Shown piece by piece: positions 50,323 through 58,242 of a DNA stretch of 64,000 nt (positions are counted from its first letter, which is position 1; each line of letters begins with the position of its first letter). Source of the stretch: JAIBJN01 sp963839745 (GTDB lineage: Bacteria > Actinomycetota > Thermoleophilia > Gaiellales > Gaiellaceae); the NCBI GenBank assembly GCA_963839745.1, contig CAWIWC010000010.1:62001-126000 (forward strand), read 5' to 3'. The notes beneath the pieces are model-generated. The model worked only from the letters and a program-made list of their open reading frames with translations, made no database searches and was not told the DNA's origin. A program made the position numbers and the translations under genes.

Positions 50323-51226
50323 GCGCGCATCCTAATTCGCGTGCCCGCCTGACCGTCCCGGACGGCCTCAGCGCTCGTGATCAGCGCCTCGCCGCCCGTC
50401 TGCCTCACGAATGCGAACGCCGCCTCGACCTTCGGCCGCATGCTGCCGGCGAGGAGCGTCTCCACGATGTCCGCGTCGCTCTCGGGGCTCAGCTCGGCGA
50501 TCGGCTCGCCGGGGTCCTCCCCTTTGCCGAAGTCGCGGTAGACGCCCGGCACCTGGGTGAGCATGACGAGCCGCTCGGCGCCGAGGCCGACGGCGAGGAG
50601 GGCGGAGGCGTGGTCCTTGTCGATCACGGCGTCGATCCCGTCGAACCCGCGGTCGCGGCGCACGACCGGGATGCCGCCCCCGCCGACCGCGATCGCGAGC
50701 TGGCCGGCGCCGAGCAGCGTGCGCACGGCCTCCAGCTCGACGACCTCGAGCGGCCGGGGCGAGGGGACGACCCGGCGCCAGCCGCGCCCGGCGTCCTCTC
50801 GAAGCGTCCAGCCGCGGTCGCGCTCCAGCTCCTCCGCGCGCGGGCGGTGGTAGTAGGGGCCGATCGGCTTCGTCGGGTTCTCGAACGCGGGGTCGCCGGG
50901 GTCGACGACGACATGCGTCGTGACGACGACGACGGGCCGACCGGTCGCCGGTGCGAGCTCGGCCGCCGCCAGCGTCCCGATCTCGGCCTGCGTCTGCGCG
51001 ACCGCGACCCAGAGCGGCAGCGGCGGCGCCTCGGCGGCGGCAAGCTCCTGGCGCAGGAGCTCGTTCCCGACCTGCGGGCCGTTCCCGTGCGTGACCACGA
51101 GCTCACCCTCGAGCAGCGGCGCCACGGCCGCGAAGGTCGTCGCGAGGTTGGCCCGGTGCTCGGCCGCAGTCCCGCGCTGCCCGGGCCCGAGCAGGCGTTC
51201 CCGCCGAGGGCGAGAACCGTCAGCAC
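50319..51226 (-). CDS. arcC: Carbamate kinase (frameshifted near the 5' end)
   Basis: The protein opens at GTG 51226 with MLTVLALGGNA, the family start. At about base 51192 the frame breaks (GCCTGC where GCCCTGC would restore the reading). The remainder continues in the next frame from LGPGQRGTAAEHRANLATTF through LVVTHGNGPQVGNELL, VVVVTTHVVVDPGDPAFENP, IAVGGGGIPVVRRDRGFDGI and ALLAVGLGAERLVMLTQVPG. These are the amino-acid-kinase landmarks. One lost C in a G/C run accounts for it, so I read it as one gene. It transfers phosphate between carbamoyl phosphate and ADP. The stop overlaps the argF start. Confidence 0.88.
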
Positions 51227-51313
51227 CCGAGCCCGACCTTGTGTTTCACGCGCGCAAGCATGAGAAGCCCCGAGTTCGCGGCCGGACGGGACGGTTCCTC
51301 TCTGCGCGCGTGC

Positions 51314-52655
51314 TCAGGCGAGCGCGGTGCTCGGCTCGATGATGCCGCGGGACTCGAGGATCGAGGTCAGCGTCGGCTCGCCGAGCTCCTGGAGGCGGTA
51401 CGTGACCCGCAGGGCCGGCTTGTCGATCTCGATCACGCGGCGGAGGTCGATCGGCGTCCCGATGAGGACGAGATCGGCGTCCGAGCCGGAGATCGTGTCC
51501 CGCAGCTCCTCCATCTGCTTGCGGCCGTAGCCCATCGCCGGGAGCAGCTCGTGGACGTGCGGGTAGTCCTCGAACGTCTTCTGGATCGAGCCGACCGCGA
51601 ATGGTCGCGGGTCGACGAGGCCGGCCGCGCCGTGCTGCTTGGCGGCGAGGACGGCGGCGCCGTAGGTCATCTCGCCATGCGTGAGCGTCGGGCCGTCCTC
51701 GACGGCGAGCACGCGCTTGCCGCGGATCTCGTCGGTGCGCCCGTCCTCGACGTGGAACGGCGAGGCCGCGAGCACGACCTCGGCCTGGGGGTTGAGCCGG
51801 TGGATGGAGTCGAGCACTGCCTCGACGCCCTCCGGCGGGGCCGTGTCCGTCTTGTTCACGACGCAGACGTCCGCCATGCGCAGGTTGGTCTCGCCCGGGT
51901 GGTAGCGCAGCTCGTGGCCCGGGCCGGTGCGGGTCGCAGACGACGATGTGCAGGTCGGGCTTGATGAACGGCGTGTCGTTGTTGCCGCCGTCCCACACGA
52001 TCACGTCGGCTTCCTGCTCGGCGCGGGAGAGGATCGCCGCGTAGTCGATGCCGGCGAAGACGAGGTTGCCCTCGGCGAGGTGCGGCTCGTACTCCTCGCG
52101 CTCCTCGATCGTGCAGTCGGCCGCGTCGAGGTCCTCGTAGCGCTCGAAGCGCTGCACGGCCTGCTGCGTCAGGTCGCCGTAGGGCATGGGGTGGCGGAGG
52201 ACGGCCACGCGCTTGCCCGCCTCATGTAGGAGCCCGGCGACGTAGCGGGTCGTCTGGCTCTTGCCCGACCCCGTCCGCACGGCGCAGATGGCCACCACGG
52301 GCTTGTCCGAGGGGATCATGGTCGAGCGCGGGCCGAGCAGCTCGTAGTCCGCGCCGGCGGCCATGGCCAGCGAGCCGACGTGCATGACGTGCTCGTGGGT
52401 CACGTCCGAGTACCCGAACACGACCTCGTCCACCTTCTCGCGCCTGATCAAGGCGGCGAGCTCCTCCTCCGGGAAGATCGGGATCCCATCCGGGTAGCGC
52501 TCGCCCGCGAGGGCGGCCGGATAGACGCGGCCCTCGATGTCCGGGATCTGCGTGGCGGTGAACGCCACGACCTCGACGTCGTCGCGGCCCCGGTAGACCA
52601 CGTTGAAGTTGTGGAAGTCGCGGCCGGCCGCTCCGGCGATGACGATGCGCTTCAT
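51314..52655 (-). CDS. COG2403 P-loop protein (cyclic 2,3-diphosphoglycerate synthetase-like), frameshifted
   Basis: It begins MKRIVIAGAAGRDFHNFNVV after an AGGAGGT site. The P-loop AVRTGSGKSQTTRYVAGLLH, VIVWDGGNNDTPFIKPDLHI and, in the second half, DVCVVNKTDTAPPEGVEAVL are typical of COG2403, homologous to archaeal cyclic-2,3-DPG synthetase. At about 51917-51925 the frame shifts: GGCCCGGGCCACGAG has one base too many to give RPGHELRYHPGETNLRMADV. The function in bacteria is unknown. Its start overlaps the peptidase stop by 4 bp and arcC follows 87 bp downstream. Confidence 0.85.
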
Positions 52656-54142
52656 GCGGATACCTCCTCGCGGATTCGCTCGGTCACGGCGCCCAGCTCG
52701 AGACGAGCTCCCGCCACCTGGTCCAGCAGCTCGGCCGCCGTCAGCCGCTGACCCTCGCTCCAGAGCTCCTTCAGAAGTGAGCCCGCCTCCGGCCTCGTGA
52801 ACCACGCGCGCCCGAACTCCTCGCGCAGGAACGACCGGAGCTGCGCGTGGAGCGCCCAGGCGCGCAGGTAACACGACGCGTAGAACCCCGCGTCGACGTC
52901 AGCGAGGAAGTCGGCCGGCGAGGGCTCGATCTTCGTCGCCTCGCGCAGCCACTCGACGTAACGCGCGGGCATCTCCTCCAGCTCGACGTCGCCGTGCAGC
53001 TCGATCTCGTACAGGAGCTTCGCCGAGTAGCGGCGCACGAAGTAGAGGAGCCCGACCGCGGCCTCGCGCGCGAAGTCGTCCAGCCCCGCGAAGTCGAGCC
53101 GCCGTGAGAGCCAGGACGTGTCGTTGACGAGGTGCTCGAGGAGCATCGCCCAGCCCTCGGTGACCGAGTTGTCGCCGAGCCGGCGGAACTCGACCGGGAG
53201 GTCGGGGGAGACGTGGGCGAAGTGCTCGGCGTGCCCGGCCTCGTGGAAGAACGCGTGCCAGTCGTCGGGGCCGCCGATCGGCTTGATCACGAGCATGACG
53301 CGCTCGGGGACCTCGATCGGGGCGCAGAACGCGCGCGGGCTCTTCTTCGGCCGCGGCTCGAGGTCGAGATGGACGTTCTCCTGCGCCCGCAGGTCGATGC
53401 CCAGGCCGTCGAGCGTCCATTCGAGCGCCGCCACCATGCGGTCGCCCGGAAAGCCCTCGTCCCACTCGCTGGCGCGGAAGACGCGGGGGACGTCGAAGCG
53501 CCGCGCCTCCTCCAGCGACACGCCGGCGCGGCGCCGCAGGAGCGGGTCGAACGCGGCCACATAGAGATCCTCGGTCTCGGCCAGGAAGGTGCGGCACTGC
53601 TCGGCCAGCTCGTCGAGCGGGAACCCGAAGCGGTCGTAGAGCTCGCGATAGGTCGGAGCGCCGAGCGCGCGCGTGCCCTCGCGCCGCTTCTCGTCCAGCG
53701 CGGTCCAGCGCGGCGTCAGCTGCTCCTGTGTGAGCGCCACGCGCGCGGCGTCGAGCTTCTCGCGCTTGCCCCGGTCCGGCTCGTTCGCGATCGCCGGGCG
53801 CAGCATCCGGTACGGAATGTCCTCGCCGTCCACGCTCGCCGAGAGCGACGCCTCGAGGCCGGCGATCTCCTCGGCCTCGGCGCGCGTCAGGTTGCCGAGA
53901 TACCCCTCGCAGGCGAAGCGCCACAGCTCGACCTCGCCGTGGCCTCCCTCGCCGGCCGCCTCGGCCAGCCGGGAGGCGGCCTCGAGCGTCGTCAGGTCGG
54001 AGAAGCGCTCGTAGATCGGCTCGAGCTCGAAGCCCTCTTTCAGCCCCGCGTAGTGGAGGTAGTGCTCCTCGTCGAGGGCGGCGATGAACCGGTCGGCCTC
54101 GTCTCTGTACGACTCGAGGCTTCTCGGAGGGGCCGTCGCCAT
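52652..54142 (-). CDS. M3-family-like zinc metallopeptidase
   Basis: This 496-residue protein begins MATAPPRSLESYRDEADRFI and is largely helical. The zinc motif is FFHEAGHAEHFAHVSPD (HEAGH), with the third ligand Glu in SVTEGWAMLLEHLVND. This fits the oligoendopeptidase/M3-like class. A HPF-type carboxypeptidase specificity cannot be deduced. Start and stop overlaps tie it to the COG2403 gene (ATGA). The gene opens the minus-strand run that includes carbamate kinase and ornithine carbamoyltransferase. Confidence 0.87.
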   Translation of the reverse strand: MATAPPRSLESYRDEADRFIAALDEEHYLHYAGLKEGFELEPIYERFSDLTTLEAASRLAEAAGEGGHGEVELWRFACEGYLGNLTRAEAEEIAGLEASLSASVDGEDIPYRMLRPAIANEPDRGKREKLDAARVALTQEQLTPRWTALDEKRREGTRALGAPTYRELYDRFGFPLDELAEQCRTFLAETEDLYVAAFDPLLRRRAGVSLEEARRFDVPRVFRASEWDEGFPGDRMVAALEWTLDGLGIDLRAQENVHLDLEPRPKKSPRAFCAPIEVPERVMLVIKPIGGPDDWHAFFHEAGHAEHFAHVSPDLPVEFRRLGDNSVTEGWAMLLEHLVNDTSWLSRRLDFAGLDDFAREAAVGLLYFVRRYSAKLLYEIELHGDVELEEMPARYVEWLREATKIEPSPADFLADVDAGFYASCYLRAWALHAQLRSFLREEFGRAWFTRPEAGSLLKELWSEGQRLTAAELLDQVAGARLELGAVTERIREEVSA

Positions 54143-54164
54143 GGGTCGCGTAGGATACCCGCCC

Positions 54165-54563
54165 GTGCGGGAGATCCAGCTGACGACGGAGCGCAAGACG
54201 CAGCTCCTCGACATCACCGCGGGGGTGCGCGAGGCGCTCGGGTCGGAGGCCCAGGGGAGCGCGGCCCTCGTCTACGTCCCGCACACGACGGCCGGCGTCG
54301 TCATCAACGAGAAGATCGACCCCGACCTGCTCGACGACTTCGAGATGGCGCTCGAGGGGATCGTCGACGACGGCTGGTCGTGGAAGCACGTGGACGCCGA
54401 CGGGCCCAACGCCCCGTCCCACATCCGCGCCTCCGTCGTCGGCCCACAGGTGCTCGTGCCGCTGAAGGACGGCGACCTCGCGCTCGGCACCTACCAGGGC
54501 ATCTTCTTCTGCGAGTTCGACGGGCCGCGCACGCGCAAGGTCCTCGTCACCAGCCTCGTTTAA
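54165..54563 (+). CDS. YjbQ/UPF0047 family protein
   Basis: This 132-residue protein begins at a GTG (VREIQLTTERKTQLLDITAG). LVYVPHTTAGVVINEKIDPD, WSWKHVDADGPNAPSHIRAS and LGTYQGIFFCEFDGPRTRKV are the family signatures. Established knowledge links YjbQ proteins to weak thiamine-phosphate synthase activity. The true role is open. A TAGGAT box sits 8 bp before the GTG, suggesting a leaderless message. ATG 54141 is an in-frame alternative. Divergent from the M3-like peptidase gene. Confidence 0.9.
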   Translation: MREIQLTTERKTQLLDITAGVREALGSEAQGSAALVYVPHTTAGVVINEKIDPDLLDDFEMALEGIVDDGWSWKHVDADGPNAPSHIRASVVGPQVLVPLKDGDLALGTYQGIFFCEFDGPRTRKVLVTSLV

Positions 54564-54730
54564 AGGAGGGTTCGGCGAAATAGTGGCGGTGCCGTCGGGC
54601 CGCGCTGCTCGCCCCGAGGACTGCGTCCTCAGTCGCGCCCGTATCTCATTCGATACGAACGCTCCCTGCGTCCTTGCCTCGGAACGACCATCGCACCCCG
54701 ACGACGAGCACCATTCCGCCAAACCCTCCT
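54564..54730. repeat. 167-bp element with 18-bp imperfect terminal inverted repeats
   Basis: AGGAGGGTTCGGCGAAAT at the left and ATTCCGCCAAACCCTCCT at the right pair with 16 of 18 matches. Inside are two smaller hairpins (AGGAC/GTCCT near 54620 and GTATC/GATAC near 54640). It fills nearly the whole space between the YjbQ and RlmD genes. Shape and size are those of a MITE-like or large RNA hairpin. No clear target-site duplication is seen. Confidence 0.55.
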
Positions 54731-54750
54731 AACCCGGCTACCCTCGCGGG

Positions 54751-56115
54751 GTGGCCGTCCCCGTCAAGAAGGACCAGGAGATCGATCTCCGCATCGACTC
54801 GCTCGCCTACGGCGGGCGCGGCGTCGCCCGCCTGAACGGGTTCGTCGTCTTCGTGAATCGCGCGCTTCCGGGAGACGTCGTGCGCGCGCGGGTGACGAAG
54901 GTGAAGAAGAGCCACGCGGAGGCGGTCTCGGTCGCCGTCGTCGAGCCCGGGGCACCGCGCGTCGAGGCGCCCTGTCAGCACTACCCCGAGTGCGGGGGCT
55001 GTCGCTTCCAGGACCTCGCCTACGAGGCGCAGCTCGACGCCAAGGCGCACCAGGTCGCCGACTCGCTCGCGCGCATCGGGCGGCTCGAGATCGAGCTCGA
55101 GCCCGCGGTCCCGGCCTCGTCCGTCTTCCACTATCGCAACAAGCTCGAGTACTCGTTCACGACGCTCGAGGACGGCACGCTCGGCCTCGGCTTCCACCGC
55201 GCGGGCCGCTGGGACGAGGTGCTCGACGTCGAGCGCTGCTGGCTGACGACCGACCTCGGCAACGGGATCCGCGAGGCGGTGAAGGCCTGGGCGCGGGCCG
55301 AGGGCCTGCCGGCCTTCGACCAGGAGGGCCAGGAGGGCTATCTCCGTCATCTGGTCGTCCGCGAGGGCCGCAACACCGGCCAGGCGCTGGTCGTGCTCGT
55401 CACCGCCCCGGGCGACCTCCAGGGCGCCGACGGCCTGATCGAGGCGCTGCGCGCCTTCCCCGAGGTCCGCTCGATCCACTGGGCGGTCAACGACACGCCG
55501 GCCGAGGTCACGAACCTGCCCTCCGACCTGCTCTGGGGCGAGGAGGCGATCGAGGAGAGGATCCTCGACCTCCGCTTCCGCGTCCGGCCGAACGCCTTTC
55601 TGCAGACGAACACCGAGATGTGCGAGGTGCTCTATTCGCTGGCCGCGGAGTACGCGGCGCTAACCGGGAACGAGACCGTGTACGACCTCTACAGCGGCAT
55701 CGGGACGATCGGGCTCACGCTTGCCCGCGAGGCGCTCACGGTCTGGGGGATCGAGTACTCGGAAGAGTCGGTCGCCTGTGCGGTCGAGAACGCCGCGCTC
55801 AACGGGATCTCGAACGCTGCCTTCTTCGCCGGCGACGCCGGGCGCGACCTCGACGAGCTCCGCGACCGCGCAGGCCCGCCCGACGTGATCCTCGTCGACC
55901 CGCCGCGGGCCGGGCTGGTCGGCAAGGCGGTGCGCCGGATCGCCGCCCTCGAGGCCCCGCGCCTCGTCTACGTCTCCTGCAACCCGACAACCCTCGCCGG
56001 CAACGCGAAGGAGCTCGTGCAGGAGCACGGCTACCGCCTCGAGCGCGCCCGACCCGTCGACATGTTCCCGCACACGCCGCACGTGGAGACGGTCGCGCTC
56101 TTCACCCGCGGGTGA
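54751..56115 (+). CDS. rlmD: 23S rRNA (uracil-C5)-methyltransferase, RlmD/TrmA family
   Basis: This 454-residue protein (GTG start) has an N-terminal TRAM domain (IDSLAYGGRGVARLNGFVVF) and a cysteine cluster CQHYPECGGCRF for a 4Fe-4S centre. RVRPNAFLQTNTEMCEVLYS, the SAM site VYDLYSGIGTIGLTLARE, and ILVDPPRAGL precede the nucleophile motif LVYVSCNPTTLAGNAKEL. It methylates uracil C5 in large-subunit rRNA, and the exact position cannot be told from sequence (RlmD, RlmCD or TrmA). The upstream neighbour is the MITE-like element. Confidence 0.93.
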   Translation: MAVPVKKDQEIDLRIDSLAYGGRGVARLNGFVVFVNRALPGDVVRARVTKVKKSHAEAVSVAVVEPGAPRVEAPCQHYPECGGCRFQDLAYEAQLDAKAHQVADSLARIGRLEIELEPAVPASSVFHYRNKLEYSFTTLEDGTLGLGFHRAGRWDEVLDVERCWLTTDLGNGIREAVKAWARAEGLPAFDQEGQEGYLRHLVVREGRNTGQALVVLVTAPGDLQGADGLIEALRAFPEVRSIHWAVNDTPAEVTNLPSDLLWGEEAIEERILDLRFRVRPNAFLQTNTEMCEVLYSLAAEYAALTGNETVYDLYSGIGTIGLTLAREALTVWGIEYSEESVACAVENAALNGISNAAFFAGDAGRDLDELRDRAGPPDVILVDPPRAGLVGKAVRRIAALEAPRLVYVSCNPTTLAGNAKELVQEHGYRLERARPVDMFPHTPHVETVALFTRG

Positions 56116-56125
56116 TCGCCGAGCC

Positions 56126-56146
56126 CAAGTAACAAAGTGTTACTTG
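56126..56146. repeat. TAACAAAGTGTTA palindrome, copy 1
   Basis: A perfect palindrome with 9-bp arms CAAGTAACA/TGTTACTTG around AAG, 10 bp after the rlmD stop. A second copy with the same core is at 60940. Confidence 0.6.
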
Positions 56147-56168
56147 CGCACGTCCGCCCGCCCGCGGC

Positions 56169-56921
56169 CTACTCCTTGGCCGGCGGGGACTCTACGGTCG
56201 CCATGCGCTCGAACAGCTCCGTCGCCTCGTGGCCGCTCGGGATGGTGAGGACGTTCTCCTCGGCGAACTCGTTCGCGTCCGGGAAGCCCGTCGCGCGGAT
56301 CGCCTCGGCCGCCGCCTCGCGGTCGTAGTCCGTCCGGCGCAGCTCCAGCCCGGGGCCGAGCAGCGCCCAGTAGGCGCCGGGCAGCGACTCGTACGGCATG
56401 CCGACGCTGCCGGCGTTCGCGAGCCGCTTGTCGGCGGCCAGGCGGTCGAACTGCACATGCGTGTGGCCGCAGACCACGATGTCCTCCGCGACGCCTGCAA
56501 CCGCCTCGGCGACGCGGAGGTCGGAGGAGATCGCCGTCAGGATCTCCTCATCGCTGCGCGGCGACCCGTGGCAGAAGAGCGTGGGCCCGAGGCCGTCCAC
56601 GTCCACGGACTGCGTGTCGGGGAGCGCCCCGAGCCAGGCGCGCTGCCCGCGGTCGAGCTGCTCGGCCGACCAGCGGGCGCGGTCGGCGTTGAGGCCGCCC
56701 TCGGTGATCTCCTCGTTCATCAGCCGGTCGCAGTTCCCGCGCACGAAGAGCGCTCGCTCGCCAAGCGCGAGGAGGAGCTCGAGCGTCTCGCTCGGCATCG
56801 GCCCGAGGACGACGTCGCCTCCGACGACCACGACGTCGGGCTCGGCCTCCTCGACCTCCGCCAGCACCGCCTCGAGCGCGGGCAGGTTCCCGTGGATGTC
56901 GTAGAGCGCGGCGATCCTCAT
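56169..56921 (-). CDS. Metallophosphoesterase (YfcE-like)
   Basis: This 250-residue protein begins MRIAALYDIHGNLPALEAVL (D-x-H). VVVVGGDVVLGPMPSETLEL (GD), LFVRGNCDRLMNEEITEGGL (GNCD in place of GNHD), LFCHGSPRSDEE and IVVCGHTHVQFDRLAADKRL (GHTH) complete the metallophosphoesterase set. It is a small cytoplasmic phosphodiesterase or phosphatase. It is the last gene of a four-gene minus-strand operon and overlaps the preceding membrane-protein stop by 4 bp. Confidence 0.92.
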   Translation of the reverse strand: MRIAALYDIHGNLPALEAVLAEVEEAEPDVVVVGGDVVLGPMPSETLELLLALGERALFVRGNCDRLMNEEITEGGLNADRARWSAEQLDRGQRAWLGALPDTQSVDVDGLGPTLFCHGSPRSDEEILTAISSDLRVAEAVAGVAEDIVVCGHTHVQFDRLAADKRLANAGSVGMPYESLPGAYWALLGPGLELRRTDYDREAAAEAIRATGFPDANEFAEENVLTIPSGHEATELFERMATVESPPAKE

Positions 56922-57643
56922 TCGGGCTCCGGCTCGCGCGGGCGGCGGGTGCGGAGCCGCCTCCAGATCAGGTCGGCGTTGGCGAGGAGGAACGCGGCCG
57001 ACAGAAGTGGCAGCGCCGGCAGCCCCGAGATCTCGAACGCGACCGCGAGCGCCAGCGTGGTGCCGAAGGAGAGCGTCATCAGCACCCAGGTGAGGCCGGG
57101 CCGCAGTGCGAACACGATCGTGGCCCCGAGGAAGAGCGCGAAGAAGAGCACGTCCGGGAGGCCGAGCTGGGCGGAGTTGTGCTCGCCGGGGAGCGGGAAC
57201 GCGATCGAGAGCGCGTCGAAGACCTGCGGCTGCTGCTCCACGATCACCTTCGTCGGGCCGCGGAAGACGGAGTAGATGTCCACCGGGACGATCAGGAGCG
57301 CGACGAGCAGCACCCAGCTGACCTCCTCGAAGAAGGTGAGCACCCAGAACCCGGCCGCCGTGACGGCCGCGAACTTCGCGAAGTTCGCCGCCACGTCGAG
57401 CCCGGCGAGCTCGAAGATCGCCGTGATCGGGAACAGCATGAGGATGGCGACCGGCACCATCGACGGATGCGCCCGCTGCCAGAACGGCACCGCGAGCCAC
57501 GTCAGCGAGAAGAACGCGGGCATGAGGACGAGCCCGACGAACGCGACGTCGCCCCAGAGGCCGAGGTTGAAGAGCGACTCCGAGACCGCGTAGTAGACGG
57601 CGAGCGCCGTGAGGACCGCTAGTACGGCGGCAACTCGGACCAC
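56918..57643 (-). CDS. Seven-helix membrane protein, unknown
   Basis: This ~241-residue protein starts at GTG 57643 (VVRVAAVLAVLTALAVYYAV). Hydrophobic segments include VAFVGLVLMPAFFSLTWLAV, MVPVAILMLFPITAIFELAG, EVSWVLLVALLIVPVDIYSV and LGLPDVLFFALFLGATIVFA, and the tail is basic (LRTRRPREPEPE). No family recognised. It overlaps both its neighbours (25 bp with the UDG-like gene, 4 bp with the phosphoesterase gene). Confidence 0.78.
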   Translation of the reverse strand: MVRVAAVLAVLTALAVYYAVSESLFNLGLWGDVAFVGLVLMPAFFSLTWLAVPFWQRAHPSMVPVAILMLFPITAIFELAGLDVAANFAKFAAVTAAGFWVLTFFEEVSWVLLVALLIVPVDIYSVFRGPTKVIVEQQPQVFDALSIAFPLPGEHNSAQLGLPDVLFFALFLGATIVFALRPGLTWVLMTLSFGTTLALAVAFEISGLPALPLLSAAFLLANADLIWRRLRTRRPREPEPE

Positions 57644-58203
57644 CAGGGGCCGAGAGCCTTGAACGCGTCCCAGAAGGCCCGCTTGGACTTGGTCTCGTCC
57701 AGGGAGTCGTCGACGCTCGGGGTCAGCAGGGCGTCGATCGTCGGCGTGAACCGCTGGATCTCGCCCATCCGGTCCTCGACCTCCGTCGCCAGCGGGAACC
57801 TGACGGCGTTCAGGCATGAAAGGGCATCTTGCCCCATGACCACGACGATCTTCGGCTGGACGACGTGCAGCTCCCGCGCCAGCCACCGGGACGTGTCCTC
57901 CTCGGGGGCCCCTTCGAACTTGATGCAGTTCGTCCCGTAGATCGCCATCGCGTCGACCCGGAGGCGCTGGATCGACTTGAGCACAGCCTGCCCAGCGCGG
58001 CCGAAGAACGCGACGCCCTCGTGCACCTCCGCGACCTGCGGCGTGTGCTTGAGGAGCATGATGTCCGCCAGCGGGTGGCCCGACCCGAGGACAGGCACGC
58101 GCTCGGACCCTGCCGACTGGGCGATCTCGTGGCCGAGATCGTTGATCTCGGCAATCGCCTTCTTCAGGTATCGCTCGGAGATGTCGTCGGCGGACACAGG
58201 CAC
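57619..58203 (-). CDS. Uracil-DNA-glycosylase-fold protein with degenerate motifs
   Basis: This 194-residue protein is aligned by PVLGSGHPLADIMLLKHTPQ, then GVAFFGRAGQAVLKSIQRLR, AIYGTNCIKFEGAPEED and VVVMGQDALSCLNAVRFPL to the family-4/5 UDG superfamily (GxPxADIMLVGEAPG...GRPFVGRAG...TNVVKC). The catalytic G-E-A-P-G segment is LKHTPQ here, and only two cysteines remain, so the Fe-S cluster of family 4 cannot form. It may bind DNA without base excision or use a different residue. Part of the GT4-PHP operon. GTG start. Confidence 0.82.
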   Translation of the reverse strand: MPVSADDISERYLKKAIAEINDLGHEIAQSAGSERVPVLGSGHPLADIMLLKHTPQVAEVHEGVAFFGRAGQAVLKSIQRLRVDAMAIYGTNCIKFEGAPEEDTSRWLARELHVVQPKIVVVMGQDALSCLNAVRFPLATEVEDRMGEIQRFTPTIDALLTPSVDDSLDETKSKRAFWDAFKALGPWWSELPPY

Positions 58204-58242
58204 GGGGTCGCGAACGGTATTCGGGGTCCCCTCGCCGTCCTC

